A DNA stretch of 64,000 nt from Buxus sempervirens (GCA_947561395.2 OX387194.1:13130048-13194047); one strand, 5' to 3'. Positions 22,635-36,217 are shown, counted from the first letter of the stretch. The notes: generated from the letters alone by a model not told the origin. A program made the numbers and translations.

Positions 22635-25600
22635 TCAGGAAATAAGGGTTTCACAGGCCTGTATATCAGCCCCCTGTGCACCCAACACCGCTTGCCCGGA
22701 AGGGTTGGAACTGATTGCCCTTTTAGCAGCATCAAAGATAGATTTCCGGAACATGTCATCCTCAACCTTCTTCAAAATTTCCTTCACCACCTTGAAGTCC
22801 AGACCCCCAGCCATGATAAGCTTCGCAATAACCTCGCCGAAGTTGCTTGGCGCCCTAGGAAGGTCAATGCCAATGTCATCCAGTGTAGAGGCATAAAGCA
22901 GACATCCAGTCCCTATGTCTCTAGATGTTAAAACCCTCCTAGCGAACAAGAACTCCAGAAGCCTTGCAACTGGTTCTACACAGGGAGGGCTCTTTTCCAG
23001 GGCGAGGATGATAGCTTCTTTGACAACCTCAGAGTGGTATGCTGGTGATTTCAACTCTTCCACGCACTGCAATGCTTCATCCAGGACGTGAATGTCAAAA
23101 TACTCCTCCAGAAGAGCAACAGTTTTTCTTTGAAGATCAGCAGGATTCAATTTTGTTGTGGGAGCAAATTGATTATCAGGAACTGGAAGAACTGATGCAA
23201 TCGGAGGACCAGGCCAAGCAGGTCCATGGACAGGAGCTCCCGGATCTACTCCTGAGACCAAGTTAGATGCACGGAGCTGAGAGGGACCAGCACCCTGTAA
23301 TAGTGCACTTGTTTTCACGGATGTCAAGCCAGCACTTCCCTGAGGCAACAGCCTTGAGTTAAGGGATGACGACTTACTGACGGAAGACGCCTGAACACGT
23401 CCAGGGGGATGCATAACCAACCCATCACCCTTTTGCATTGACCTAGATCTCTGAACCTCCCAATTTTCGTTATCAATACCTGGCATTCCGGGCATCTTCC
23501 TTGCTCCAGGCATTCCAGGCATCATACCACCAGAGCCTGGGCGGGAAATGGGGAAGCCTCCTGGTCCAGTACCTCCCAGAGCACCCGCACCACGTCCAAT
23601 TCTCATATTTGCAGTTACACCTGGACGCAACCCCAGATGCTTCTCTGCCTCTGAGTGTATCTCAGTAATGGTCTTGGCTTTCACCTTCAAAACCAGGGAG
23701 AGAACATCATTAGAATCAATGGCTGATAGTGATGTGAAACAATCAACTTACTGAAACCAGAAAGTTCACCTCTTCACGCCTTGGGACCCAATTATTGGAC
23801 CGGAGATCCAAAACATCACGGACCATGAACTTCAGCCGTGGTGCCAGCTGGGGATTTGCAGTCAGCTCCTTTAGTCTGTTGAAATAAATATCATTAATAC
23901 GCCGGGACCTGTGGCTCTCATCCAGCTGCTTACCAATGGTATTGAAGAAATGACATATTGCCTCAACATTCTCTTCATCTGGACAAGCTTTGATATCTTG
24001 GCCCAGAAGTTCCTAGTTTACACAAGAGCAAAGCTCAGACAACTTCTACAATACTAAGGTTACACAATATCCAAAGGACCATACAACAACAGAAATTCAG
24101 CTCCGATAAGAACCTGAACAATGTGATGTGCAAGCTTTTCAGGTACTATCTTGTGTTTCAGAAGTTCACCAATAAGGCGAATGTTTCCAAGAGTGCGCAG
24201 CTTTACCATTCTTTCCTTATCCCTCCGCTCCAATTCCTGCTCAGGGGCAGTCATCTGCTTAATTTCTGCTCTCAATCTGTCAGCACCTTCAAATTCCTCC
24301 TGGCAATTATTCAACAGTACTCTCTTAAAAGTGACTTCTTTGCCACCAGGTTCATCAGAGGGGAAAAGTGGGAGCTTTTCGTTAAGGTCAGAGCAGAGAA
24401 GAGCATACATGGGACAAAATGTGGGCTCTAGCACCGCCTTATCAAATATCAGTGAAATAACACCCTGCAGGAAGCAGAACACATGAGTTGCACAGCCAAG
24501 AAGAAAAGATTAAAAAAAAAAAAATCAGTAGATGATGCAATTATTTCGAAGTAAGGGAACCTTCAAGATGTCTGGTGTTGTGATCCCGGAATCAATCAAC
24601 TGGCCCTTGAGAAGATCAAATTTCTCTGGTGTCAACTTGTTGAGGATACTGCATATGAAGTAATTTTATCAGTCACAGATTAGAAAAAATGGCAGCAAAA
24701 ACAGTTGCCACATTAGAAATAGGAGAGAGAACAAACGGAAGCAGGAAGGTTAACATTTCTTGTGAAATTAGACAAAAACCAATAATCTAATCACTTACAT
24801 GCTAATCACCATCAAAGATCTATAATATAACACGTCTAAGGAAATTCCAAATCACAAGGCCTAAAATTATATACCAACATATATTACCCTTTCACTGTCT
24901 TCAACACACGTTCCTTTTCAGACAGATTCCCCCTTCGAGCAGACCATGGTACCTCAGCCTTGGGGAGGGCAGGAACAGGGCCTACCTGGTGCAAATTTTA
25001 TAGGATATTAGGGGACAAAAATGCAATAGGAAATTAATCATGCATAGATGCAGAGAATTGGATTAAAACAAAGTGCCACGATAAAAGACAGCACACAGAA
25101 CATCAGATAATTGATTAGTTGTATAATTATATAATTCATATTAGCTTGTTGTTAACCTAGTCTTTATTAACATATTAGTTTCTATTTTATCTATAAATCA
25201 TTATCAATAGCATCTTTATCATTCAAATTAACAATATCATTAAAATCCCTGCCTCTAATAGCTGTGGGGTCACGTGGACATTTCGAAATCAATTTGGGTA
25301 TGTCAGCATGCACCATCCTCCAAACACATATACACCCTCACACAAACACACAAGGTTCATGTTCCAATTTCGGGTGCATAGCACCTCCTTAAAATTTATT
25401 TTTTAACATGTATGCCAAAAATCCCAGATAATAAGGATGTAGAATATGAGATATCTGTGTTCACAAGTACATTAAATACATAGCATCAAGTATTACATGC
25501 AATGTTGTCTTCATTATCCTTCACAATTTCACATTTCTTGTACTGATTGCTTTCCTTTATAAAACTAAATAAATTAAGATGGGCAATATGAGTTAACTAT

Positions 25601-28600
25601 GTGTTCATCAATACATTAGGAACCTGACCTGTAACCAAAAATAATTGATTTGAAACAAAATGTTCATATATGAAATTAAATACAAAGCATTCAGTATCAC
25701 ATGCAATGTTGTCTTCATCATCCTTCACAATTTCACATCTCTTGTACTGATTTCTTTCCTTTATAATACTAAAAAAAATTTCCCTTGAGACCCAATAATT
25801 AATATGAACCAATAATTGTTATTTGTTACCAACTTATCTTTCCGAAGACCAGAAAGTGAACATTTTTTTATCTCCAACTAGCAATACTTTCCCAATGTAT
25901 GTCATCCCCACCGTGCAGTGACTGCCATCCAAGTTTCACCATAGGAAAGCAACATGAGCCATGGCCAGACCTATAGACCCTTATCACTAAACAAATGCCT
26001 AGCCACAAGCAACATCATCGTTGCAATCACCGCCCAGGCATCACCCAAATTTTCAAAGGTCATGTATGGGCATTATTCTTCTCCCTACTTGAATGTTTTC
26101 ATGTGTAAATCAACTTGCATGATGGCATAAACTGAAAGGGTGTTGAAACTCCATTAAGCTAGGAGACTACACGGTGATGAAGGGCAATTGACGTAACTTG
26201 CTGCCAACTGAGAGTAACGGAGGTTTCAGACAGTCAATAGAATTTCCAATCATAAGATCACTTGGAAACTTGGCAAGATACAAATTTAACATGAGACAGA
26301 CTATTTGGTTAACCCCAATTGTCCTCATTTAATTCCAGCAACCACTTATTCAAGTTTCAGCTTCAAAAACCACTTATACTTGGCTAAAATGGGCTCTCTT
26401 AAATCAGACATCTTCATCGAAACTTAAAATGTTTATTAGAAAAATTAGAATCTTGCCATACTCAAGGTTATAAATGTCACTTTTAGACAGATACATTGCT
26501 TAACCGGTAACATGTCAACATGCCAAGAAGAAATTTTGAAAAAAATGATGAAAATATGTTTTATAATTAAATGAAATAAAGGATCTGATTTAGAGCTAAA
26601 TAATTTAAATATGCTCAAATAGAACAAAAAATGCCTATATATTGAATAACATATATTTGAGGAGGTCTGATTGTGTGTAGCATGGGAAGAACATAAAAAA
26701 AATAAGTTTACCTTAAAAGAGTCATCACTGATAGCTTCAAGTAACTTGTAAATATCCAATAGAAGATGCCAAGATAAATAAAAAAATAATGGTAGGTTGA
26801 GTATGAATTTTGAAAGAACGTATAATAAAATGGAAAAAAAATCTATTTCCCATAATTCATGGCAAAATGTCTTCTACCAAAAAGTGGATGATATTTTGTG
26901 GCATTTGGATCTTATGTGTCTTATATGCTTCGCATTTGAAACAATATGTTTAGCAATATTTTAAATGTCACAGCATTCAATTACATTTAACGATATGTCA
27001 AAACATCTAGGTTACCTGGCAACAATATACTGCAACACCTGGGAAAAATGAAAAAAGAAAAAGTAAAAAAAAAGGTTGGTATAGCAACTTCTAATGCTAC
27101 TTCATGCCACCTACGTTAAAAATACCAATGTATCATGACATTTAGAACATGTTTGCATGTTACAAAATAATATCACGCGCGTATCAATTGTGTATGTTGG
27201 TTTAAATATCATCCATGTGACCCATCCAATAGTGGTCAAATCCTCTATCAAGAGAATGATCTAGATAGTCTACATCATAACTGCATGTGGCCGAAGGAGA
27301 GAAGAAAGAAAGAAAGAAAAGGCCATGTTTCACCAAGCAGCAATACATGGTGGGCCAGACAAGGTTTTCCAGACCGGTACTGGGGATCAAACCGGACCGG
27401 TCCGGCCCGATCCTGGTATTAACTGTACTGAACCGGCTGGACCAACTGGTCCGAGGCGATCCGGCAAAAAAATGAGAAAAACACTGATTTGCTTTGGATC
27501 AGCCAGTCTGATACAGTACTGGTCTAGTCCATCCCGTCCGAAACGGTACCAGTTCTATCCAAAATGGTACCGGCCGATCCATAGCCGTTCCAGTCCGATC
27601 TGGTTTTAAAATTCAGAAATTTTTTTAAAATGGCAAAAAAAATCCAAAAAAAGGAAAATTCATTTATAATTGTAATAAATTATATATGATTGATATAAGA
27701 TATAATAAAGTTGGAAATCTAAGTTAAAATGTAAACTTATAATAAATAATTTGATATGCTATTTTTTATAATTTGACATTATAGCATGTCATATTATATA
27801 TTTGACATAATTTAACATTATAAGTTTTTCTTTTTTTTAAATATAATTTGACATATATCAAATTATATGTTATGATAAATAAAACATATAATATAAAATT
27901 ATATGTTATAACTTATATGTCACTTTTTGTGATAATATAATTTGACAAATAATGATATGTTATAATATTAGCATATAACAAGGTTTTCTAGACCGGCATC
28001 GGGGATTGGACCGGTCCGGCCGAATCCCGGTGCAAACTTTACCGGACCGGCTGGACCGGCTGGTCCGAGGCAATCTAGCAAATAAATGAGAAAAACAATG
28101 ATTTGCTTTGGATCGGCCAGTCTGGAACGGTACTAGTCTGGTCTAGAACAGTACCTGCCGGTCCATTCCAGTCTGGTTTTAAAATTCAGAAAAAATTTCA
28201 AAATGGCAAAAAAATCCAAAAAAAAAAAAGAAAATTCATTTATAATTGTTATAAATTATAGATGATTGATATAATATATAATAAAGTTGGAAATCTATGT
28301 TAAAATGTAAAATTATAATATATAATTTGATATGTTATTTTTTATAATTTGACATTATAGCATGTCATATTATATGTTATAACATATAATATAATTTGAC
28401 ATAAAAGTTAACATTATAATTTGTTTTAAATATAACTTGGCGTATATCAAATTATATGTTATGATAAATAAAACATATAATATAAAATTATATTTTATAT
28501 GTTACTTTTTGTGATAATATAATTTGAAAAATAATGATATGTTATATAATATTAGCATTTAAAGATATAATTTGACAATTGTAAATGATTTTTTCCTTCT

Positions 28601-31600
28601 TTTTTTTTGGATTTTATTACTATTTTTAAAATTTTTCTAATTTTTTCTTTACTGGGACGACTTTGGAGCGGACAAAACTAGCCGGTCCAGAACCCAGCCA
28701 ATACCGTTCTGGACCGGACCAATACCGTTCCGGAACAAATGGACCATATTGGTACCGGCCAATCCAGTGTCATCCAATCCCGGTTTGGACAGGCCGGTCC
28801 AGTAAACCATGGGGCCAGACCATAAAATCTTTTTACACGAAAGTAATTATAGATGTTGCCTATCAAGGGCATAACATAGCAAGTGTTACTAAGTTATAAG
28901 AAACTTCATTTCAAAGCTGCTGATAACTTTGGCATAACATAGCAAACTTGTACATGGCAAAACAAGCATTTCTTAAGTTGCTATGAGCCTATGGCCACCT
29001 TGACTAAGTTGCTTGACACTCTAAAAATGCTGCTTTAGGTAAAAACTTCTGATAACATAAGGCTAGATAAATGAAATCAAACCATGTGCAGATCTGAGCA
29101 ATTAATAAGATGATGTAACTTAACAAGATCAGACAAGAAACATCGTATCTAATCTTATAACAGAAAAGTATCCATGCATTTACTTTAATATAACTCAATA
29201 GCTTAAACTTTGTTATAAAGCATCAAAACTGTATGAATACAGATTAGATTCACACAACTAAAACTCACATGCTTAACTTTTGTTAAGGTGGCTGTATCCG
29301 CATGTTGTAAATTATAAAGTGTCAGACACCTACTGACATCCAGACTCCAGATAGCTATGCCACATATCTAGATATCATTGGCAATAACTATAGTTTGGTA
29401 TGGTTGATGCCTCTATATAAAAACAGATCATCTGTTGTAATAAAAGACAGCAGCATATGCAAGCAGTACTGATCGCTGCCCATCTTGTTTCCCAATTAAT
29501 CTTCATTTTCTCTTCTCTCAACCATCTCCTCTCAAATATCTAGTCACTTTCTGCCTATTACTTTCATGCTTCAACCAGTTCACTTCCCTTCCCTTGCTTT
29601 TCCAAAAACATTAGAAAAGGTTTCTTCAACACCTTTGCCATTTTTTTCCTCTTCATTTTGCAATATGTCGAGCACCAAGGTTTTAAAACTTTTCCTTTCA
29701 TCTTTATGTGAGCAAAAATGGCTGGTAAGCTAGACAGACAGATTAGTTATTGCTATCAGATCCTTATCAAAAGATTCCCATCACTGCAAATGTGAAACTT
29801 AACAAACTGCACCGAAAAGCATCAACAAGTGATCTCAGTATGCATATCCTGAATGATCTCTGTCAGTTTTTCACAAAAATGAAGGCATTGGCGGCATTCC
29901 TAATGTGTAAAACGGTGTGAAATATATGCCTCATAGTAGGACCCAAAATACCAGAAATACATGTCATATGCAGAACATGTTCCACATTATAACCTCAAGG
30001 CATTTTAGGTGTGCAAGCATCAAGACATATGTTAAGGCATACACTCCAAACACACCTTTTTAACCATTTGCTACATCACCCGTCTCATTAAAGGGGCAAA
30101 TTATCCCTTCCCCAATAGATCTCCTATTTTCTCATTGTGAAGTTTCCAAGCGGATTCATCCAAATAAAATTAGTAATCTATCCCTTGGATCTCCACTTCT
30201 TACTGTCCTAGCTTCACATTTCACACTCCATAGTAAAAAAAAACATCTCTCTTTCTCCAGCAACTAGAAAAAATTTCTGCATAATGATTTACACCACATC
30301 CTGGGTTATTTTCCCCATTAACACCCCCCAGTTCAAGTCCTTATCCAGATCCACATGAAGTCAGAAACTTTTCAGTCAATTGTTTATCCATATCCGAAGT
30401 ATTACTTTTTCTCAGCTGAACAAGAGAGTATCATGTTGCATTATCAGAAAGAACAAGATATAATGATATACTCTTCCAACCTTTCTAAATTGGAAACTAA
30501 GTTTGACAGAATAGCAAAAAGATGAAATGAGAATAAGCTGAAGAGTGTTCTGTAGCAATTTAAAAAATGAAGAAACCATTTCAGGCAACAAAGGCCAAAA
30601 TGTGTGCGGTGAGATAGTTTTTGAGCCCCATAAAAAAAAAATTAAAAAATTGATCCGGTTTCTCGACATGAAAATTTTTCAGTTCAGAAAACAAATCAAC
30701 TACAACTCATTTTTTGATGTGGAATTAGGTAATTGAGATTTAACTACTCATAGTTATAATAACTGCCCTTTGAACTGTCTTGTACAATTGCAGTTCCCAG
30801 AGTTCATGTGCGACTTCTACTCCATCTTCCTGTTCTTATTTAATAAAGCCAATTATAGTTCAGTTCCCATATTTTGTTCTTCAATGCACCTAAAAAAATT
30901 AAAAATCACTCTGAATCAACTTTTCTTGCTCAATATTTTTATACTAGGTGTTCGAGTTGAAAAATAGATTTTTTCATCCTATCAACAGTGTTTAATAATG
31001 ATATCAGATGGAGAGTGCCCAATCAAATTGATCAGGTCATGTAAGAACAAGGTTCAAGTCTAACAGTCTGTTTCTATGCCCCAACTGCATATATCACTGC
31101 AGTTCCATTTGACACTTGCGGTAAAAATAAACGGCTCCTCTCATCATGAACTTCTCTTGAAGTGTCAAAACTTATATCACTCGATTCCCGCACGGGTATA
31201 AAACCGGTTGTTTCAGCTGTGCTAACAAAAGCTCTATAATATTCAGAATATGAAAGCACTCATCTTGGCATGGGCTTACTCCTTAAATACTTTCAACCGC
31301 TATCCACTCCACACTGAGCTAGTAAACATTTACTATGGACACAATTACTGGTACACCAAAGGTGGGTCCTTTATGGTCCTCTCATACCATGGAAAGGTTC
31401 TTCAATGTTCTAATGCCCACTTAGGATATGAACCAAACTTTCTCACAAATTTCTAAACCCAACTCACATGCTACCTTAGCCCAACCCTTGAAAACCAAGA
31501 GCCAACATCAAGGTGCCAAACATTCCCATCAATGTGAACTCTTAGGGAAGATCAGCCTGTCATTCTTAGAGACTTTTATCCTTTGAGCAATACCCTTCCA

Positions 31601-33170
31601 CTCAGCACTGTCCAATCACTAAGGCCGACTATTGTATTGTAGTCAAGCTCCTTCTGCCTTTATACTTGAGGGTCAATCTCTGTTCATCCCGAGGAAACCT
31701 TTGCATGACTCTGTTACGTTTTGAGAAGCCTAAGCCCCACAGAAACTGTCTACCTGAGACTGTCCCTTGAACCACAAGTACTGCCTAAGCCCCATAGAAA
31801 CTGTCTACCTGAGACTGTCCCTTGAACCACAAGTCCTAACAAAAGGTTACAATTCTATCTCTTCCATAATCATATCTCACTGATGGCTCATGCCAAATTG
31901 AATTACTCATTAATGCAAATACCAAATATCCATCTTTGTTAGATATCTTTAAAAACCTACACAATTAGGAAATTTTTTTTGCTTTCATTTTTTTTCCCGA
32001 TAAAAAGCCTCTTAGTTGCTATTATCATATCAAGGTGATTTGAAAACAGAAAAAAGAAGAATTAAATCCTTCCCTCATGAAGAAGCTTTGTTTACAAAAT
32101 GCAATGATAAAGGGTAAAAAAAAGATACCATGAAAAGATGAATCAAGTTAGCTTATGTAATAAATTATTACCCCTTGGCTAGAAGAGATCTGTGCTCTTG
32201 CAAGCTGTGAGTTCAATTGATCTTGGCGACTATATTGATTTGAATCCTGTTTTCTTAGGTCTACATGACCATAGAACTCTTTATTCTCTCGAACTGTTTC
32301 CAAGGATCTTTCTTCTCCAGAGATGGGTAACTGAGAAGAACGGCCACGCCAATCACGGTTTTCTGGCTCTGGGTAGCGATTTGGGGGCGCCTATAGAAAA
32401 GAGAAGATAAGTATTAAAAAGTGCCATAGATAAAAATGCATGGAGTATCCATAATTGAACTACACAAATAATAAAAATTAATAACAACGATAATAATTTC
32501 AACGTCACTGCAAACCAGATACACCCAAAAAAAAAAAAAAAACAGACACACACACACAAACACAAAAATAAAAATAAAAACACAAATATCAAAGAAATTC
32601 AAATCTTGCTCAAAAAAATACATCCAATAAAATATGACATCAAATTCAATAATTTTTTCCATCCAAAAGATATTAGCAGAATCATGATATAATACAAATG
32701 AGGAAACAAACACACATTGGTTTCTCCACGATTCCAATTCTGATCTTCACCAAAAAATTCTGCCTCAATTTCTTCCTTAATTTTCAGAATGTCTGCAGGA
32801 ACAACAACAGCCTGTGCAAAAAACACAGCCAACAAAATCAGAATACCAGTGAAGATAATTTTTACTAGAAACTAGAACATCAAAAATTGGATTGCCGCAT
32901 AGGTTTACAAAAAATTAGGATGCATATATAGGAATAAACAAAGAGAAATAAAAAGACAACATCACTACACTAACAAAAATAAAAAGATAATATAACTACA
33001 CTACATGTAACTCATCTATCATAAAATATCAGAAGGAAACATAATTGATCCAATAAATAGGATAAGTGACATCTGCTTTCTAGATGTTCCCCTGCATTTG
33101 GATGATATCACAAATAAAAGAGGGATTATATTCTTATAGAAGCAACAAAACACCAAAGACATGCTTGTGC

Positions 33171-33236
<66 letters not shown>

Positions 33237-35581
33237 GAGCGCCCACATAAGAGGCCATTCAAATAGTTCAAAATACTGGACAGGGCCAAAAAACATGAAA
33301 GAGAATAGCCCAATGACACAGAAGTAACAGATAAAAAATGGCGCTTCAACCAAAAGTCTCCCTTGCCATTTCCAACAATTTTTTGGTACATTATTGCAAC
33401 CAGCTTCCCACTTTAACAATTAAATGATGAACACACGGCCATTGACGAATCAGTATGACTAGACTTGAAACATAATGTTCAATAGGAGCACGATTAAAGT
33501 AATTACCTCCCCAAGCTGTAAAAGTTGGTCTCGGGTGTAGTGGACACGCTCATGACCTTCAAACCATGAGTCTCCAGTCTATAACATCAAAAGAGCAGAA
33601 AGAGTCAACAAGATGCTTCTGACTTGTATACAAAAAATCAACCATAAGATATGCCCGAAGAATAAAACGAGAAAAAAATATATATAGCTATTGTAGCAAC
33701 AGCGACAATAAAACAGTTTTCAAGTTTCTCATGTAAAGCAAGATCAATATTTGATATATTGACATATATACACATTTTTAACAAGGGAAATATGCATTAT
33801 TAGGAAAGGGTGATATGCCAGCAAATTATTAGACATGCACACACATGGAAACGTAACATTCCATTTACAATATGAGAAATTAGTGGCTCTGTAAAAGTTG
33901 CAAACACAGAGGATCAGAAATCAATAGCTATTGATATTGAAAAATTGTGTGATTATCATGCATAAATTCTATCTCTCAACGGAACCAACTAAAACATTGA
34001 AAATACAAATTTAGCTAGTATGACTGAAATCAATAGCCATTGATATTGAAAATTTGTGTGATTATCATGCATAAATTCCATCTCTCAACAGAACAAACTA
34101 AAACATGGAAAAAATATATATTTAGCTTGTATGACACATGCATAAATTTACAGTTACTTCCATATAAATGTATTTTTGGTCTTCTTGTTGCAGTTTTCTG
34201 TTAAGAGAAATATGTACAATCTGAAAGAAGCATGTTTGAGGTGACCATGCTTCCCCCATTTGAGTTGAGAGAATAAAATAGAACATTTGATTAAGAGGAG
34301 AAATTCTAGTTATTAGTGCTTGAAACTCTTTAGGCTGTTCTTGATCTTGTTGCAGTCAAAAAAAGATACAGCACCATCGAAATATTTCTTTCTTGCAAAT
34401 TTTGTCCTTCACCATTCTCAATTCGTAAAGAAAATAATTATATAGACATAAAAAAATCAAACAATTTTCAAAACACCCAATCCTCACAAATCCCACTCGC
34501 TTTACCATGCAAGTAGCCACTAATCATAGCCAACTCAACAGGAAAACCCCATCAACGGGGAAATGAGCAATCAGGCAGAAAGAATGACAAATCAGTTGAT
34601 CATAAGCTCCACAATATGGGGTAGAGTTCATTGACAATGATGAGAATCACATTTCCATAATGTCAAACCTCCATAATAGATTTCCCTCTATGTGTAAAGT
34701 GAATTTCTCTTATTTTGAAACCTTGATAACACATTTCCCTCTCTTCGTAATGTGACCCATACACGTATCTCCTTGTAAGTAGGTCCTTTATGGGCATCCC
34801 AATACTCTGACATGCCCGCCTAAAGCCCACGTATTGCTGTTTGTCCATGTTTACAGCAGAGACACAAACTAAGAAGCGCCCTGCCAAGAATTTGGACATT
34901 CATATCTAATACAATCTATTATATTTTCTTCACTCCACAATCCTAAACTATTACTAGCTTTATCAAAATAAACCAAAAAACCACTTTTTAAGATTCCTAT
35001 CCTGTTCAGAATTTCAATCAATCAAAGGACAGAATAAAAACTAAAAGAAACATAAATTAAAATTCTCAGATTATCAAATTCATATTACAGGATCCAAATT
35101 ATTAACGAAATAAACTACCGAGAGAAAAATTACTTAAAAGAAAGAAAAGGAAAAAGATCTATAGTCTTCATATCAGGAGCAGCATCAAGTAACATTCAAA
35201 AAAACATCCACAACAAATCCACCAACCACATGGGCAAGTTAAGATCACACAACTCAATAAAATAACACAAAAGATCAAACCTTTAGAACATTAGCTCAAA
35301 CCAAGCACAACATCAATATTCAGATTCAATAAAACCCACAAAAAAGCTACGATAAGAACAATAACCCTAGATGCTTATAACCAACTGGGGTTTTCTTTCT
35401 TTCATCTTACGCCGACCTTCAGTGACGACGAAAGACGGACACCACCATGAGCACGCTCAGAGGACGACGAATACGAACCAGCACCCGAAGCAGAGGACTC
35501 GAAGCGAGGTCCAAACAGTCTGCTCCCTCGGTTGGCTCCACCACCAGGCCTCAAGCTTATCACCGTCTGATCTGCCTGCAT
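22635..35581 (-). CDS. EIFISO4G: Eukaryotic translation initiation factor eIFiso4G, 9 exons
   Basis: Exons in transcript order: 35411-35581, 33507-33578, 32716-32811, 32172-32390, 24888-24985, 24561-24648, 24114-24464, 23770-24012, 22635-23684. All phases close and the product is 795 aa (the Arabidopsis paralogue eIFiso4G1 is about 780). eIFiso4G is the plant-specific scaffold of the eIF(iso)4F complex: it binds the cap-binding protein eIFiso4E, eIF4A and eIF3 and brings the 40S ribosome to mRNA in the cytoplasm. Seen here are the N-terminus VISLRPGGG, the YTRDQLLQL segment (eIFiso4E-binding region), [17 protein letters not shown], a MIF4G domain at about aa 205-440 ([20 protein letters not shown], then ...[11 protein letters not shown]), a Gly/Pro/Met linker ([15 protein letters not shown]) and an MA3 domain at about aa 620-740 ([20 protein letters not shown]). 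Exon 1 has two in-frame donors, after 35411 (GTAAGA, chosen) or after 35417. The 7.2-kb fourth intron is transposon-rich. Confidence 0.93.
25475..25772. repeat. Two ~95-bp copies spaced 204 bp
   Basis: GCAATGTTGTCTTCAT followed by ATCCTTCACAATTTCACAT and CTTGTACTGATT occurs at 25499 and again at 25703. The copies differ by a few substitutions. Confidence 0.75.
27361..28811. mobile_element. MULE-like non-autonomous element with 9-bp TSD and internal duplication
   Basis: The left end AAGGTTTTCCAGACCGG and the right end (reverse complement ATGGTTTACTGGACCGG) agree at 13 of 17 positions. GGGCCAGAC flanks the element at 27352-27360 and 28812-28820, a 9-bp duplication as in Mutator-like elements. 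The body is a head-to-tail pair: AAGGTTTTC-AGACCGG at 27361 recurs at 27980, and both halves carry GACCGGTCCGGCC, GAGAAAAACA-TGATTTGCTTTGGATC and the same AT-rich tract. The terminal 170 bp are rich in ACCGGNCCGG words. Confidence 0.6.
29281..29545 (+). mobile_element. Possible short solo LTR
   Basis: It starts TGTTAAGGTGGCTG, has TATATAAA at 29413-29420 followed by text like a copia LTR leader, and ends near 29545. ACTTT occurs on both sides (29276-29280 and 29546-29550). The 3' end does not finish in CA, so the boundary, and perhaps the call, may be wrong. Confidence 0.35.
31729..31836 (+). repeat. 54-bp tandem duplication
   Basis: CCTAAGCCCCACAGAAACTG at 31729 is repeated as CCTAAGCCCCATAGAAACTG at 31783; the rest of the unit (TCTACCTGAGACTGTCCCTT, then GAACCACAAGT) is identical. 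Confidence 0.8.
33174..33231. repeat. (TG)n microsatellite, about 29 units, in eIFiso4G intron 1
   Basis: An uninterrupted TG run lies between CTTGTGCTTG and GCGTGTGAGC. It creates false Thr-His and Cys-Val open frames in this stretch. Confidence 0.95.
33910..34130. repeat. ~108-bp tandem duplication in eIFiso4G intron 1
   Basis: AATCAATAGCTATTGATATT at about 33919 recurs as AATCAATAGCCATTGATATT at about 34028, each followed by TTGTGTGATTATCATGCATA and ATCTCTCAAC. The copies differ by a few bases. Confidence 0.75.
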
Positions 35582-35860
35582 AACTCACTGTCTCTCACCG
35601 TGTTTGTATCCGAAGAACACCCGCCGTCCGACCGCCGGAGCAACAACAGTGTATCGGCAATAACAATACGCCGAACCCAAGGGACAGAAAAGGAATTACG
35701 AGATTAGATAGGGAGTGGAAGAGGAAATAAGGCTTTATTCAGAGGAGAGAGTATCTCCCTCTCCGTATCTCTCTATCTCTTTCTCTTCGCCGCTGCAAAG
35801 AGAAAAGAAGTGAAAAGGGAAGAAAATCTGGAGACAAAAACCCTTTTATTATGTTTTGGA
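35582..35860 (-). promoter_or_regulatory. eIFiso4G 5' UTR and promoter-proximal region
   Basis: The stretch upstream of the start codon at 35581 includes a GA/CT-rich tract at 35740-35790 (on the - strand GAGATAGAGAGATACGGAG), typical of plant 5' leaders. No TATA box is obvious; housekeeping genes often lack one. Confidence 0.4.
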
Positions 35861-36217
35861 AATGCGTTTGTCTGGTGACTCTGTAAATTTTTTTTTCTTT
35901 TTTAATTCTTTTCCGTTTTAGAATTATATTACGTTATTATCATTGGAGACTTCCGGTACTGTCTTTTTGGATATCTCATTTAGATACTTTTATATTCTGA
36001 TTGACAAATTTACCCATTTTCCTATGTGGAATAACATGGACACCCCCAGGCCCTAATAAAATAAGGTCTCTCTTTAGTAGGGATGGTGACGGGGCAGCTT
36101 AATTGGATCATATCCGATCCATCCCTAAGGGTTAGGAACTTAGGGTTCGGTAATTCATAAATGAGGTTGAGTTGGGCCACTTTTTTTTTTTTTTTTGGTA
36201 AACAAGACACCAATGCA

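Larger units (their letters stand above)
24986..32171 (-). other. Giant fourth intron of eIFiso4G (7186 bp)
   Basis: It interrupts the gene between the codons for the ISSSQG and VGPVPALPK segments, just before the MIF4G domain. The contents I can name are a 204-bp-spaced duplication at 25475-25772, a MULE-like element at 27361-28811, an LTR-like block at 29281-29545, a short - strand frame at 31074-31259 with no known domain, and a 54-bp tandem duplication at 31729-31836. No conserved extra exon of eIFiso4G is needed, because the flanking exons join in phase. Confidence 0.8.

Noticed and set aside
31074..31259. Short - strand frame in the eIFiso4G giant intron
   Set aside because: Flanking exons join in phase without it and it has no recognisable domain.
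33126..33419. Open frames with long Thr-His or Cys-Val runs
   Set aside because: They are translations of the (TG)29 microsatellite inside eIFiso4G intron 1.
36078..36127. TAGGGATGG...CCATCCCTA 50-bp inverted repeat
   Set aside because: Too short to call a MITE and no target duplication was found.
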